Positions 56,590 through 64,000 of a stretch of 64,000 bases of DNA are shown piece by piece (the stretch's first letter is position 1; the number at the start of each line of letters is the position of its first letter). The position numbers and the translations under genes are program-made. Source of the stretch: Nocardia nova (GTDB lineage: Bacteria; Actinomycetota; Actinomycetes; Mycobacteriales; Mycobacteriaceae); NCBI RefSeq assembly GCF_002933465.1, contig NZ_PSZE01000021.1, forward strand, positions 44,827 to 108,826. The letters run 5' to 3'. The notes under the pieces were generated by a model that saw only the letters and a program-made list of their open reading frames with translations, searched no databases and was not told the DNA's origin.

Positions 56590-59019
56590 TCACCACCGGG
56601 TGCGCGGACGTACCTGATTGGCCAGATCAACGAGCCGGTAGCGATGCAACCGGCCCGGTGCCGTGCGGGCGAGGGCGCGCAGCGAGGTCTCGAGCCCCCG
56701 CTGCAAACCGGATTCGGTGAGCGCGAAGCCCAGCAGGGTCGCCTCGGGCCGGCGCGGCTGCCCGCCCGCGCGCAGCCATTCCAGCGCCGCGCCCACCACG
56801 ACGACCTGCAACTGCAGTGCCCGCGGTTCCTCCGGCAGCGCCTCCAGCCGCTGCGCGGCCGCGGCGAGGTCCTCCTCGGTCACCTCCGCCACCGGTCGCG
56901 ACACCAGCAACAGTCCGCCGGTCATGTGGGCCAGCGCGTAGTGCCGCGAGGACACCGGTACCCGGTCGAGAACCGCGACGGCGTCGAGCAGCTCGCCGTC
57001 GGCGGCCAGTCGCCGCGCCAGTCCGAACGCGGCGCTGACCACCCCGTGGTTGGTGCGCCAGACGGTCCGATAGAAGTCGACCGCGGCCCGGTGCCAGCGA
57101 TCCGGATCGGCCGGCAGGTCGAGATGCTGCAGGACCAGTTCGGCGGTGGCCGCCAGCGCGAGGGCCGGGGCGATCTCCCCGGGCAGCATGGCGTGCACGG
57201 TGTCGAATTGCGTGTAGGCGTGCTCGAAGGCGCCGTCCAGCAGATCGGCGATGCCGCGGTACCAGGACAGCCGCCAGTCGGTGTCGTAGTCGATCATCAG
57301 CTCCCGCAACAGGGCCCGCGCCGGGTTCACCTCGCCCAGATCGAGATGGGCGCGCACCGCGGTGAGGGCGCCCTCGAGTTCGAAGGAACCGGTGTCGGCC
57401 AGCACCCCGGAGGCGATTCGATCGCGTATGCGCCGCAACGTATCCAGCGCGTGCCGTGGATCCCCGTGCAGCAGCGTCGACATCAGCTCGGCGCTGGGAT
57501 CGGTGCTGTCGATCAGCGGAACCGGCAGGGCGGCCACCACACCGCGCGCGTCGAGAGTCGGCATCCGGTGGCGGCCGTCGACGATACCGTCGGTCTGACC
57601 GATCAGCGTCTCGATGCCGAAATCGCCGCGCATGGAACCGAATTCGACCGAGGCCTGCGGATGTTCCCGGTCGGTGTCGGTGGCCAGTACCATCCGGAGC
57701 ACGCCGGTGAGCTGGCAATACATCGAATAGGTGGAGGGGAATCGGCGGGCCGGTTCGGGGTCGGTGGCCCGGCGCAGCAGCCGATACAGCGACGGATAGC
57801 GGACCAGCAGCGGATGCGCCTGCGGCTCCGGCATTTCCGGGAGCTGATGGCCGCGCTCGTCGCGCGGCAACTGCATCACCAGTGCCGCCAGGGTGCGGCC
57901 GACGGTGTAGATGTCGGAGGCGATCGTGGGCCCCGTCTCGGTGATCTCGGGTGCCTGGAAACCCGGTGTGCCGTAGATACTTCCGAACGATTCCATGGCC
58001 GCCACCGCGCCGAGGTCGATGAGTTTGACCTCGTCCTCGCTGACCATGATGTTGTCGGGTTTGAGGTCGTTATAGGACAACCCGAACGAATGCAGGTAAT
58101 CCAGCGCCGGCAGTACCTCCATCACGTACGCGATGGCCTCGGCCACCGGAATGCGCTGCGGCGCACGCTGATCGAGCACGCGTTTGAGCGACTGCCCGCC
58201 GACGTACTCCATCACGATATAGCCGTCGGCGACATCGCGGCCCGGGCCGCGGTGCTTGACGAAGTTGTAGATCTTCACGATGCCGGGATAGGCGACCTCC
58301 GACAGGAACTGCCGCTCCGCGAGCGCGACCACGTGCGCCTCGAAATCCTGCGGATTCTGCAGGCCTTTGAGCACCACCCAGCGATCGCTGACATTGCGGT
58401 CGACGGCCAGGTAGATCCAGCCCAGACCGCCGTGTGCCAGACAACCCTGCACCTCGTACTGGCCGGCGACGACCTCGCCCGGTTGCAGAATCGGCCGGAA
58501 GTTGAACGGCGAGCCGCATTTTCCGCAGTCCCCCGCCACCTGCCCGGGGCCCGCGGCGCCCGCGCGCCCGACCGGGGAGTTGCATTTCCAGCAGAACCGC
58601 TTCTCCTCGGGCACTTCCGGGTCGTCCAGTACCGCGGCCCGCGGATCCACCGAGACCACCCGCGGCATCTCCACCAGGCCGGCGCCCAGCCGGCGCGGAC
58701 TCGGCCGCGAGCGCGCGCTGCGACCGGAGCCGGTATCGGTGCCGAGCGTGTCGACCTCGACCTCCGCGGTCACCGGCACGGAGAACGCCTCCGGCGCGAA
58801 ACGCGGTGCGGCACCGTCTTTCTCGACAGCGATTCCGCCGACGTGCGGCGCCGGCGGTTCGTCCGGGGATTCCACCGCGACGCGCAGTCGTTGCGAGAGT
58901 TCCGCCCCGCCGTTACGCCGTGTCGCCCACGGATGCGCATCGGGTCCGCGCACCTCACTGCGGCGGATGCGGCGATTCGCCCACGGATGCGGAAGTGGCG
59001 TATCGGGTCGCTCCGGCAT
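56590..59019 (-). CDS. pknG: Serine/threonine-protein kinase PknG
   Basis: The 809-residue protein starts at ATG 59019 (GGGAGG 6 bases upstream). It has a long disordered N-terminus with two HPWA[NT]RR boxes, a rubredoxin-like zinc/iron centre (C143-C146, C165-C168; FCWKCN, GDCGKCG), the kinase domain (about 188-440; K218, YNDLKPDNIM catalytic loop, LIDLGAV in place of DFG) and a C-terminal TPR region. It regulates the 2-oxoglutarate/glutamate node through GarA-type FHA proteins. In M. tuberculosis pknG (750 aa) follows glnH; here it is preceded by an amino-acid permease gene. Confidence 0.94.
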   Translation of the reverse strand: MPERPDTPLPHPWANRRIRRSEVRGPDAHPWATRRNGGAELSQRLRVAVESPDEPPAPHVGGIAVEKDGAAPRFAPEAFSVPVTAEVEVDTLGTDTGSGRSARSRPSPRRLGAGLVEMPRVVSVDPRAAVLDDPEVPEEKRFCWKCNSPVGRAGAAGPGQVAGDCGKCGSPFNFRPILQPGEVVAGQYEVQGCLAHGGLGWIYLAVDRNVSDRWVVLKGLQNPQDFEAHVVALAERQFLSEVAYPGIVKIYNFVKHRGPGRDVADGYIVMEYVGGQSLKRVLDQRAPQRIPVAEAIAYVMEVLPALDYLHSFGLSYNDLKPDNIMVSEDEVKLIDLGAVAAMESFGSIYGTPGFQAPEITETGPTIASDIYTVGRTLAALVMQLPRDERGHQLPEMPEPQAHPLLVRYPSLYRLLRRATDPEPARRFPSTYSMYCQLTGVLRMVLATDTDREHPQASVEFGSMRGDFGIETLIGQTDGIVDGRHRMPTLDARGVVAALPVPLIDSTDPSAELMSTLLHGDPRHALDTLRRIRDRIASGVLADTGSFELEGALTAVRAHLDLGEVNPARALLRELMIDYDTDWRLSWYRGIADLLDGAFEHAYTQFDTVHAMLPGEIAPALALAATAELVLQHLDLPADPDRWHRAAVDFYRTVWRTNHGVVSAAFGLARRLAADGELLDAVAVLDRVPVSSRHYALAHMTGGLLLVSRPVAEVTEEDLAAAAQRLEALPEEPRALQLQVVVVGAALEWLRAGGQPRRPEATLLGFALTESGLQRGLETSLRALARTAPGRLHRYRLVDLANQVRPRTRW

Positions 59020-59146
59020 GAGAAACCTCCCGAGGCCGCTGATGAACCGGGGCCTCATTCTCGTTCCCCGTTCGCGGTCCCGCGCTCGCGAGCTTCCCAC
59101 AGCCGGGAACAACTCCGCCCCGGCGGTACCGGGGCGGAGGCAGCGA

Positions 59147-60697
59147 CTACTTCTTGGCGTCGGGCGCTGATCCCGGCTCCCCGGATTCGGCTGCCGACTC
59201 GGCCGCCTCACTCTGTAGCGGACGTTCGGCCAGCACCGGGAACTGACCGGTGTAGCCGAGACGCTCGGTGGCCATGGCCAGGACCTTGCGGCGGGCCAGG
59301 AACCAGCCCGCGACCAGTGCCGGCAGCATGACGCAGACCATTGCCAGCACGGCGAAGCGCTGCACGTCGTCATCGCTGGCTGCCATCAGGACCACCACGG
59401 CTGCCAGGAACACCAGAGTCGCGATGCTGGTGTACGGAGCGCCGATCAGCCGGAACGACGGCCGCTCGGCCTTGCCGACGCGCGACCAGCGCCACAACTG
59501 CAACTGGCACAGGATGATCGCCGTCCACGCGAAGATCGTGCCCAGCGCCGACATGTTCAGCACGATCTCGAACGCCTTGTCCGGCACCATCGCGTTGAGT
59601 CCGACACCGATCAGCGCGATGCAGCCGGTGGCGAGGATGCCGACGTACGGCACACCCGAACTCGACATGCGCGAGGCCACCTTGGGCGCGCTGCCGTTCA
59701 TCGCCATCGAGCGCAGAATCCGGCCCGTGGAGTAGAGCCCCGCGTTGAGGCTGGAGAACGCGGCGGTCAGCACGACGAGATTCATGATGGACCCGGCGCC
59801 GTTCACCCCGAGTTTGGAGAAGAAGGTGACGAACGGGCTCTCGCCGGCGTGGAAGTCGCTGTAGGGCAACAGCAGTCCGAGCAGGACCAGCGAACCGACG
59901 TAGAACAGCGCGATCCGTGCGATCACCGAATTGATCGCGCGCGGCATGATCTTCTCCGGGTTCTCAGCCTCACCCGCGGCGGTGCCGATCAGCTCGACTG
60001 CCGCATAGGCGAAGACGACACCGGTGGTGACGGTGACCAGCGGCAGGAATCCGGTCGGGAACAGACCGCCGTGTGCGGAGAGCAGGCTCGGGCCGGTGGT
60101 CTGGCCGTCCAGATCGAAGCGGCCGCCGAGGATGACCACACCCACGATCAGGAAGGCCACCAGCGCGACCACCTTGATCAGCGCCGCCCAGAACTCGAGC
60201 TCGCCGAACCAGCGCACCGAGATCAGGTTGATGCTGACCACGATCGCGAGCGCGATCAACGCGATGAGCCACTGCGGAATGCTGCGGGTCCCTCCCCAAT
60301 AGTGGACATAGGTCGCGATCGCGGTGATGTCTACGATCCCGGTCATACACCAGTGGAAGAAGTACATCCAGCCGACGCCGAAAGCCAGTTTCTCCCCGTA
60401 GAACTCGCGAGCGTAGGAGACGAACGATCCCGAGGAGGGGCGATGCAGCACCAGCTCGCCGAGGGCCCGCAGGATGAAGAATACGAAAATTCCACAGACG
60501 GCGTAGACAAGGAACAGGCCCGGACCCGCGTCGTGCAGGCGGCCGGCGGCGCCGAGGAACAGGCCGGTGCCGATGGCACCGCCGATGGCGATCATCTGCA
60601 GCTGCCGGGGGCGCAGCGATTTGTGATAGCCCGCATCCTCGGCATGCAGCGCGTCCGCGGGCGCCGTCGCCTCCGAGGGAGGTCGAACAGTTGTCAT
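59147..60697 (-). CDS. Amino-acid permease, AnsP (asparagine) type
   Basis: The 516-residue APC-superfamily transporter has about 12 spans. Signature parts are LQMIAIGGAIGTGLFLGAAG (TM1), RPSSGSFVSYAREFYGEKLAF, FAYAAVELIGTAAGEAENPE (TM6) and STGRILRSMAMNGSAPKVAS. Similarity in pattern and length to mycobacterial AnsP suggests L-asparagine or a related amino acid. A motif shared with the secreted-protein gene lies 42 bases upstream (60739-60762). It probably supplies nitrogen to the node controlled by PknG and glutamate dehydrogenase, both nearby. Confidence 0.85.
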   Translation of the reverse strand: MTTVRPPSEATAPADALHAEDAGYHKSLRPRQLQMIAIGGAIGTGLFLGAAGRLHDAGPGLFLVYAVCGIFVFFILRALGELVLHRPSSGSFVSYAREFYGEKLAFGVGWMYFFHWCMTGIVDITAIATYVHYWGGTRSIPQWLIALIALAIVVSINLISVRWFGELEFWAALIKVVALVAFLIVGVVILGGRFDLDGQTTGPSLLSAHGGLFPTGFLPLVTVTTGVVFAYAAVELIGTAAGEAENPEKIMPRAINSVIARIALFYVGSLVLLGLLLPYSDFHAGESPFVTFFSKLGVNGAGSIMNLVVLTAAFSSLNAGLYSTGRILRSMAMNGSAPKVASRMSSSGVPYVGILATGCIALIGVGLNAMVPDKAFEIVLNMSALGTIFAWTAIILCQLQLWRWSRVGKAERPSFRLIGAPYTSIATLVFLAAVVVLMAASDDDVQRFAVLAMVCVMLPALVAGWFLARRKVLAMATERLGYTGQFPVLAERPLQSEAAESAAESGEPGSAPDAKK

Positions 60698-60738
60698 GAG
60701 GGAGGACCTTTCACGTGACGGCGATCATATCTATGGGC

Positions 60739-60762
60739 AATGTACCGTCATTCAACGGCACG
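60739..60762. promoter_or_regulatory. 24-bp shared operator-like motif, copy B
   Basis: AATGTACCGT and CAACGGCACG flank CATT. It matches copy A at 21 of 24 positions, with all three differences in the four-base centre. It lies 42 bases before the permease start (minus strand). Confidence 0.65.
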
Positions 60763-60825
60763 CTCAATAGGTGGGATGGGTTGTAACACAACGGAAATGC
60801 CATCCGCCGAGGTCGGCGGTAGATC

Positions 60826-60839
60826 ATACCAATAGGTAT
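60826..60839. promoter_or_regulatory. Short palindrome upstream of the SPFH gene
   Basis: ATACC-AATA-GGTAT has perfect 5-bp arms. It lies 43 bases before ATG 60882 and could be an operator for the rightward gene. Confidence 0.4.
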
Positions 60840-60881
60840 CGGTACGCTGGATAACGACAACGGCCGAGGAAGGGCGAGGAT

Positions 60882-61970
60882 ATGGCCTGGTTCGAGCGGG
60901 AATTCATCGCCGTCCCGGACGGTCGCAAGGATCAACTGGTCTACAAGTGGCCCGATCTGAACATCCGGCGCTACAGCCGGACAATCGTCAACGCCGATCA
61001 GATCGCACTGTTCGTCAAGTCCGGCCGGGTCGTCGCGACGATGGGGCCGGGGCGCCATCGCGTCGACGCCGACGAACTGCCAGTGCTGGGCGCCCTGGTC
61101 GACACCGTCACCGGCAACAACTTCTACCGCGCGGAGCTGTATTTCGTTTCCACGCGCGAATTCGCGGGCGTCAAATTCGGCGGCCGTCTCGACGACATCG
61201 TCGACCCGGCCAGCGAGCAGATCGTGACGCTGCGGGTGTTCGGCGAATTCGCCCTGTCCGTCCGCGATCCCGCGCAACTGATCACCTCCCTCGTCGGCAC
61301 CACCGATCTCACCGATCCTGCCGGAGTTCAGGCCTGGTGCGCGGATTTGCTGCTCAAGTCGATGAAGATGACCGTGTCGCACGGCATCTCGCAGGGGGAT
61401 TGGCAGGTGCTCGGCCTCTCGGCGCAACTGCAGTCGATCGAGTCCGCGGTGGTGCGCCAGACCAATCTCACGCTGTACGAGTACGGAATGCGGATCTCGC
61501 GCATGGGTAATTTCGACATCACCCTGGCACCCGAGGACGCCGAGCGGCTCAAACGACTCGCCAAGGATGTCACCTACATCCGGCTCGCCGGCGACTTCCA
61601 ACGTTACGCCGCCGGAGAAATGGCGCTGGGCGCCGGACAGGGAATGGCGCATGGGCACGGCGGCGGCGAAGGTGGATTCCTCGGCGCCGCACTGGGACTC
61701 AACGCGATCGCCGGCATGGGTCAGCAGTCGACGGTGCCGTGGGCCGGCTCGCCTTCGTCCGCGGCGTCACGGCCCGAGAGTGACGATGCCACCGCCTCGG
61801 AGCAGGTGACCTGCACATCCTGCGCTACCGACAATCCCCGCGCCGCGCGATTCTGCATGCACTGCGGGACTCGATTGACCGCTCCCCCGCGCCACTGCAC
61901 CGAATGCGGGACGGATCTCCTTCCCGCGGCCCGGTTCTGCGGCGCCTGCGGCACCCCTGCCGGGGCCTGA
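60882..61970 (+). CDS. SPFH-domain protein with C-terminal double zinc ribbon
   Basis: The 362-residue protein has an N-terminal SPFH-like domain of the virion-core/YdjI type (about 1-250; AWFEREFIAVPDGRKDQLVYKWP, GPGRHRVDADELPVL). A Gly/Ala/His-rich linker (GHGGGEGGFLGAALGLNAI) follows, then two zinc ribbons: CTSCATDNPRAARFCMHCG and CTECGTDLLPAARFCGACG. SPFH proteins form ring-like membrane or cytosolic assemblies. No TM span is present. Function unknown; similar proteins are widespread in actinobacteria. Confidence 0.8.
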   Translation: MAWFEREFIAVPDGRKDQLVYKWPDLNIRRYSRTIVNADQIALFVKSGRVVATMGPGRHRVDADELPVLGALVDTVTGNNFYRAELYFVSTREFAGVKFGGRLDDIVDPASEQIVTLRVFGEFALSVRDPAQLITSLVGTTDLTDPAGVQAWCADLLLKSMKMTVSHGISQGDWQVLGLSAQLQSIESAVVRQTNLTLYEYGMRISRMGNFDITLAPEDAERLKRLAKDVTYIRLAGDFQRYAAGEMALGAGQGMAHGHGGGEGGFLGAALGLNAIAGMGQQSTVPWAGSPSSAASRPESDDATASEQVTCTSCATDNPRAARFCMHCGTRLTAPPRHCTECGTDLLPAARFCGACGTPAGA

Positions 61971-62078
61971 GCCGCCGCGGCTGCTCCTACCTCATCCGGA
62001 GTCCCGCACCGCGCCGTCCCATACGTTCATATGCAGGCACGAGTTATGTTGGTGCTCAACCAGTTTCGCGTACGCCGA

Positions 62079-62110
62079 CGCCGCCCACTCGTGAAACCGG
62101 GTGGGCGGCG
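62079..62110. terminator. Terminator hairpin 1 between SPFH and GDH genes
   Basis: A perfect 10-bp stem CGCCGCCCAC (62079-62088) with GTGGGCGGCG (62101-62110) closes a 12-base loop. It is placed for the convergent ends of the SPFH and glutamate dehydrogenase genes. Confidence 0.75.
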
Positions 62111-62124
62111 GGGTTCCGGAGTGG

Positions 62125-62160
62125 GTTCGGGTGTGCCGGTCCCAGGCGGCGCACCCGAAC
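62125..62160. terminator. Terminator hairpin 2 before the GDH stop
   Basis: A 14-bp stem (62125-62138 with 62147-62160, one G-U type mismatch) closes an 8-base loop 12 bases from the glutamate dehydrogenase stop. It ends the leftward transcript. Confidence 0.7.
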
Positions 62161-62171
62161 CCACCGGCAGG

Positions 62172-64000
62172 TCAGCTGGGCACCGTCGCCGTCGTTTCGG
62201 CGCTGCCGACCATGCTGCGGACCTGGCGTGCGGCCACCGACAGGGTCGCCAGGTCGTGGGATTCGGAGGTGAAGATCTCCCCGAGTGCCGCGCGGGCACG
62301 GCTGAGACGGGAGCGGTTGGTCGATTCCCAGTAGGCGATCTTCTCCTCGGGGGTGTCGACCGGTTCCGTGGTGGTCAGCACGTCGGCGGTGAGCGAGCGC
62401 AGCGAATCGTAGAGGTCCTCGCGAACCGCCAAGCGCGCCAACGTCTGCCACCGATCGCCGCGATCCAGTCCGGCCACCGCGGACAGCAGGCGCTGGATGT
62501 CGAAGTGGGCGTCCAGTGCGTAGTAGAGCGCGGCCACCTCATCGGCATCGCGTTCACAGATGTCGGCGATGTCGAGCACGTCCAGCAGCGGGAACCGATG
62601 GATCAGCAGGAATACCTCCTCTGTCAGTTCCCGCGGCGCGCCGTGACCGATCGGCCCGCCGGAGCGCGAGACCAGATCGTCGGCGAGCGCTCCGGGCCGC
62701 CAGGCCGGCACCCGCGCCGCCAGCGCCCGTACCCCGTCGCGGTAGCGCGCGATGCCGGCGCCGACCGCGATCGGCTGCGGCCGATTGGTCAGCAGCCAGC
62801 GCGCCGCCCGATCCAGGGTGCGTTTGGTCTCCATCTCCAGCTCGTTGCGCGCCGCCGCCGGCATCGGCGTGGTGCGGATGCGCTCCCACAGTGCCCGCAG
62901 ATCGAAGATCTCCACGGCCGCGGTGAAGGCGCGCACCGCATCGTCGGTGGTGGCGCCGGCCTCCTCGGCGAGCCGGAAGGCGTAGGTGATACCGCCGTAG
63001 TCGACCATATCGTTGACTACCATGGTGGCCAGGATCTCCCGGCGCAGCGGATGCCAGCCGATCGCGGCGCCGAAGCGTTCCCGCAGCGGTGTCGGGAAGT
63101 AACCCGGCAGCAGTGCCTCGAACGCACTGCTGTCCAGCAGATCACCACTGAGCAGATCCGACTTGAGCGAAAGCTTCACGTGTGCAAGCAGATTGGCGAG
63201 CTCCGGTGAGGTCAGCCCGGCGCCGGCGGCGGCGCGCCGGTCCAGTTCGGCATCCGAGGGCAGGGCCTCGAGCTGCCGGTCCACACCGCGCCGGGTCTCC
63301 AGTTCCGCGATCAACCGCCGGTGCACCTCCACCATGGCGGCCGCATTCGAGCGCGACAGACCCATCCGGAAGTTCTGGGAGATGTTGTCGCGCAACACCA
63401 GTGCCGAGACCTCGTCGGTCATCTCGGCCAGCAGGGCATTGCGGTCCGAGGCCGCCAGCTCGCCGGAGGAAATCGCCGCTCCCAGCAGAACTTTGATGTT
63501 GACCTCGTGGTCGGAGCAGTCCACACCGGCGGAATTGTCGAGTGCGTCGGTATTCATCCGGCCACCGCGTTTGCAGAACTCGATTCGCCCGAGCGCGGTG
63601 GCGCCCAGATTGCCGCCCTCGCCGATCACTCTGACGCGCAACAGATCCGCGTCGACACGGACGGCGTCGTTGGACTTGTCACCCACATCGGCGTGCGTTT
63701 CGGTGCTGGCCTTGATGTAGGTGCCGATACCGCCGTTCCACAGCAGATCGACCGGCGCGAGCAGGATCGCCCGGATCATTTCCGGCGGAGACAGCGTGCT
63801 CACGCCCGGATCCAGATCGAGCGCGGCGCGGATCTGCGGCGTAATCGCGATGGCCTTGGCGGAGCGATCGAATACGCCGCCGCCCTCGCTGATCAGCGAG
63901 GTGTCGTAATCCGCCCACGACGACCGCGCCAACCCGAACAACCGCCTCCGCTCCCCGAACGACACCCCCGCCACCGGATCCGGATCAATGAAAATATGCC
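62172..64000 (-). CDS. gdh: NAD-dependent glutamate dehydrogenase, C-terminal part (runs off the window)
   Basis: About 609 C-terminal residues of the large GDH (L_180-type; M. tuberculosis Rv2476c, 1624 aa). Visible are WNGGIGTYIKASTETHADVG, VIGEGGNLGATALGRIEF, GGRMNTDALDNSAGVDCSDH and EVNIKVLLG, then a long helical C-terminal domain (RDNISQNFRMGLSRSNAAAM, TVVNDMVDYGG-type segment ILATMVVNDMVDYGGITYAF). It converts glutamate to 2-oxoglutarate. In mycobacteria it is inhibited by GarA, the substrate of PknG; both genes are in this window. The coding frame is open to the last base, so the start is outside. Confidence 0.93.
   Translation of the reverse strand, partial: HIFIDPDPVAGVSFGERRRLFGLARSSWADYDTSLISEGGGVFDRSAKAIAITPQIRAALDLDPGVSTLSPPEMIRAILLAPVDLLWNGGIGTYIKASTETHADVGDKSNDAVRVDADLLRVRVIGEGGNLGATALGRIEFCKRGGRMNTDALDNSAGVDCSDHEVNIKVLLGAAISSGELAASDRNALLAEMTDEVSALVLRDNISQNFRMGLSRSNAAAMVEVHRRLIAELETRRGVDRQLEALPSDAELDRRAAAGAGLTSPELANLLAHVKLSLKSDLLSGDLLDSSAFEALLPGYFPTPLRERFGAAIGWHPLRREILATMVVNDMVDYGGITYAFRLAEEAGATTDDAVRAFTAAVEIFDLRALWERIRTTPMPAAARNELEMETKRTLDRAARWLLTNRPQPIAVGAGIARYRDGVRALAARVPAWRPGALADDLVSRSGGPIGHGAPRELTEEVFLLIHRFPLLDVLDIADICERDADEVAALYYALDAHFDIQRLLSAVAGLDRGDRWQTLARLAVREDLYDSLRSLTADVLTTTEPVDTPEEKIAYWESTNRSRLSRARAALGEIFTSESHDLATLSVAARQVRSMVGSAETTATVPS

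Overview
The window comes from a high-GC actinobacterium of the Mycobacteriales, most likely Nocardia or a close relative. The tmRNA tag reads ADSHQRDYALAA, which is the Mycobacterium tuberculosis tag. The run smpB, ftsX, ftsE, small membrane gene, mscS-like, prfB matches M. tuberculosis Rv3100c-Rv3105c, and hisN followed by fadE24 and fadE23 matches the Rv3137/Rv3139/Rv3140 neighbourhood. PknG, a mycothiol-dependent isomerase-type protein, an F420-type LLM oxidoreductase and an NAD-glutamate dehydrogenase fit the same group.

Layout. 1-778: chromosomal junction DNA with a decayed HigBA-type toxin-antitoxin pair. 779-10355: a 9.6 kb integrated element bounded by 26-bp direct repeats and inserted at the 3' end of the tmRNA gene. 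It carries a cargo block (CutA-like protein, XRE-TPR regulator, two small ORFs), then a leftward operon (excisionase, small proteins, RepA-type ATPase with an embedded iteron array, scaffold-like protein, HK97-fold capsid) and a rightward repressor-integrase pair. No portal, terminase or tail gene is present, so it looks like a capsid-encoding phage satellite or a minimal prophage. 10331-19069: tmRNA, smpB, recQ, ftsX, ftsE, a mechanosensitive channel and prfB, with three related mini membrane proteins. 19153-26640: an XRE regulator and FMN reductase, a broken SDR, hisN, an ABC exporter, and fadE24-fadE23 behind tandem palindromes. 27083-31600: an S33 hydrolase and two tandem FadD ligases. 31729-36112: a putative copper-handling cluster with Met/His-rich segments and a YcnI protein. 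36206-39427: a frameshifted lhgO and a sodium:solute symporter with a small partner. 39628-42310: a tightly overlapped operon of pyruvoyl-dependent arginine decarboxylase, a possible GNAT-like protein and a membrane diguanylate cyclase. 42318-50079: an LLM oxidoreductase with a MerR regulator, a DinB/MDMPI protein, a DUF574 methyltransferase, a PAS-GGDEF protein, an MBL hydrolase and a class V aminotransferase. 50073-53938: two tandem NB-ARC/LuxR regulators. 54003-64000: a RibD-type reductase, a secreted protein, a MerR regulator, PknG, an AnsP-type permease, an SPFH/zinc-ribbon protein and the C-terminal part of NAD-glutamate dehydrogenase.

The items most worth following are the ssrA-integrated capsid element (arm-type sites at both ends, iterons inside its replication gene, direct-repeat operators), the arginine decarboxylase / acyltransferase-like / diguanylate cyclase operon, the Met/His-rich copper cluster, and a 24-bp operator-like motif shared by a secreted-protein gene and the permease gene. 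All identifications were made by eye from motifs and gene order; no database search was run.
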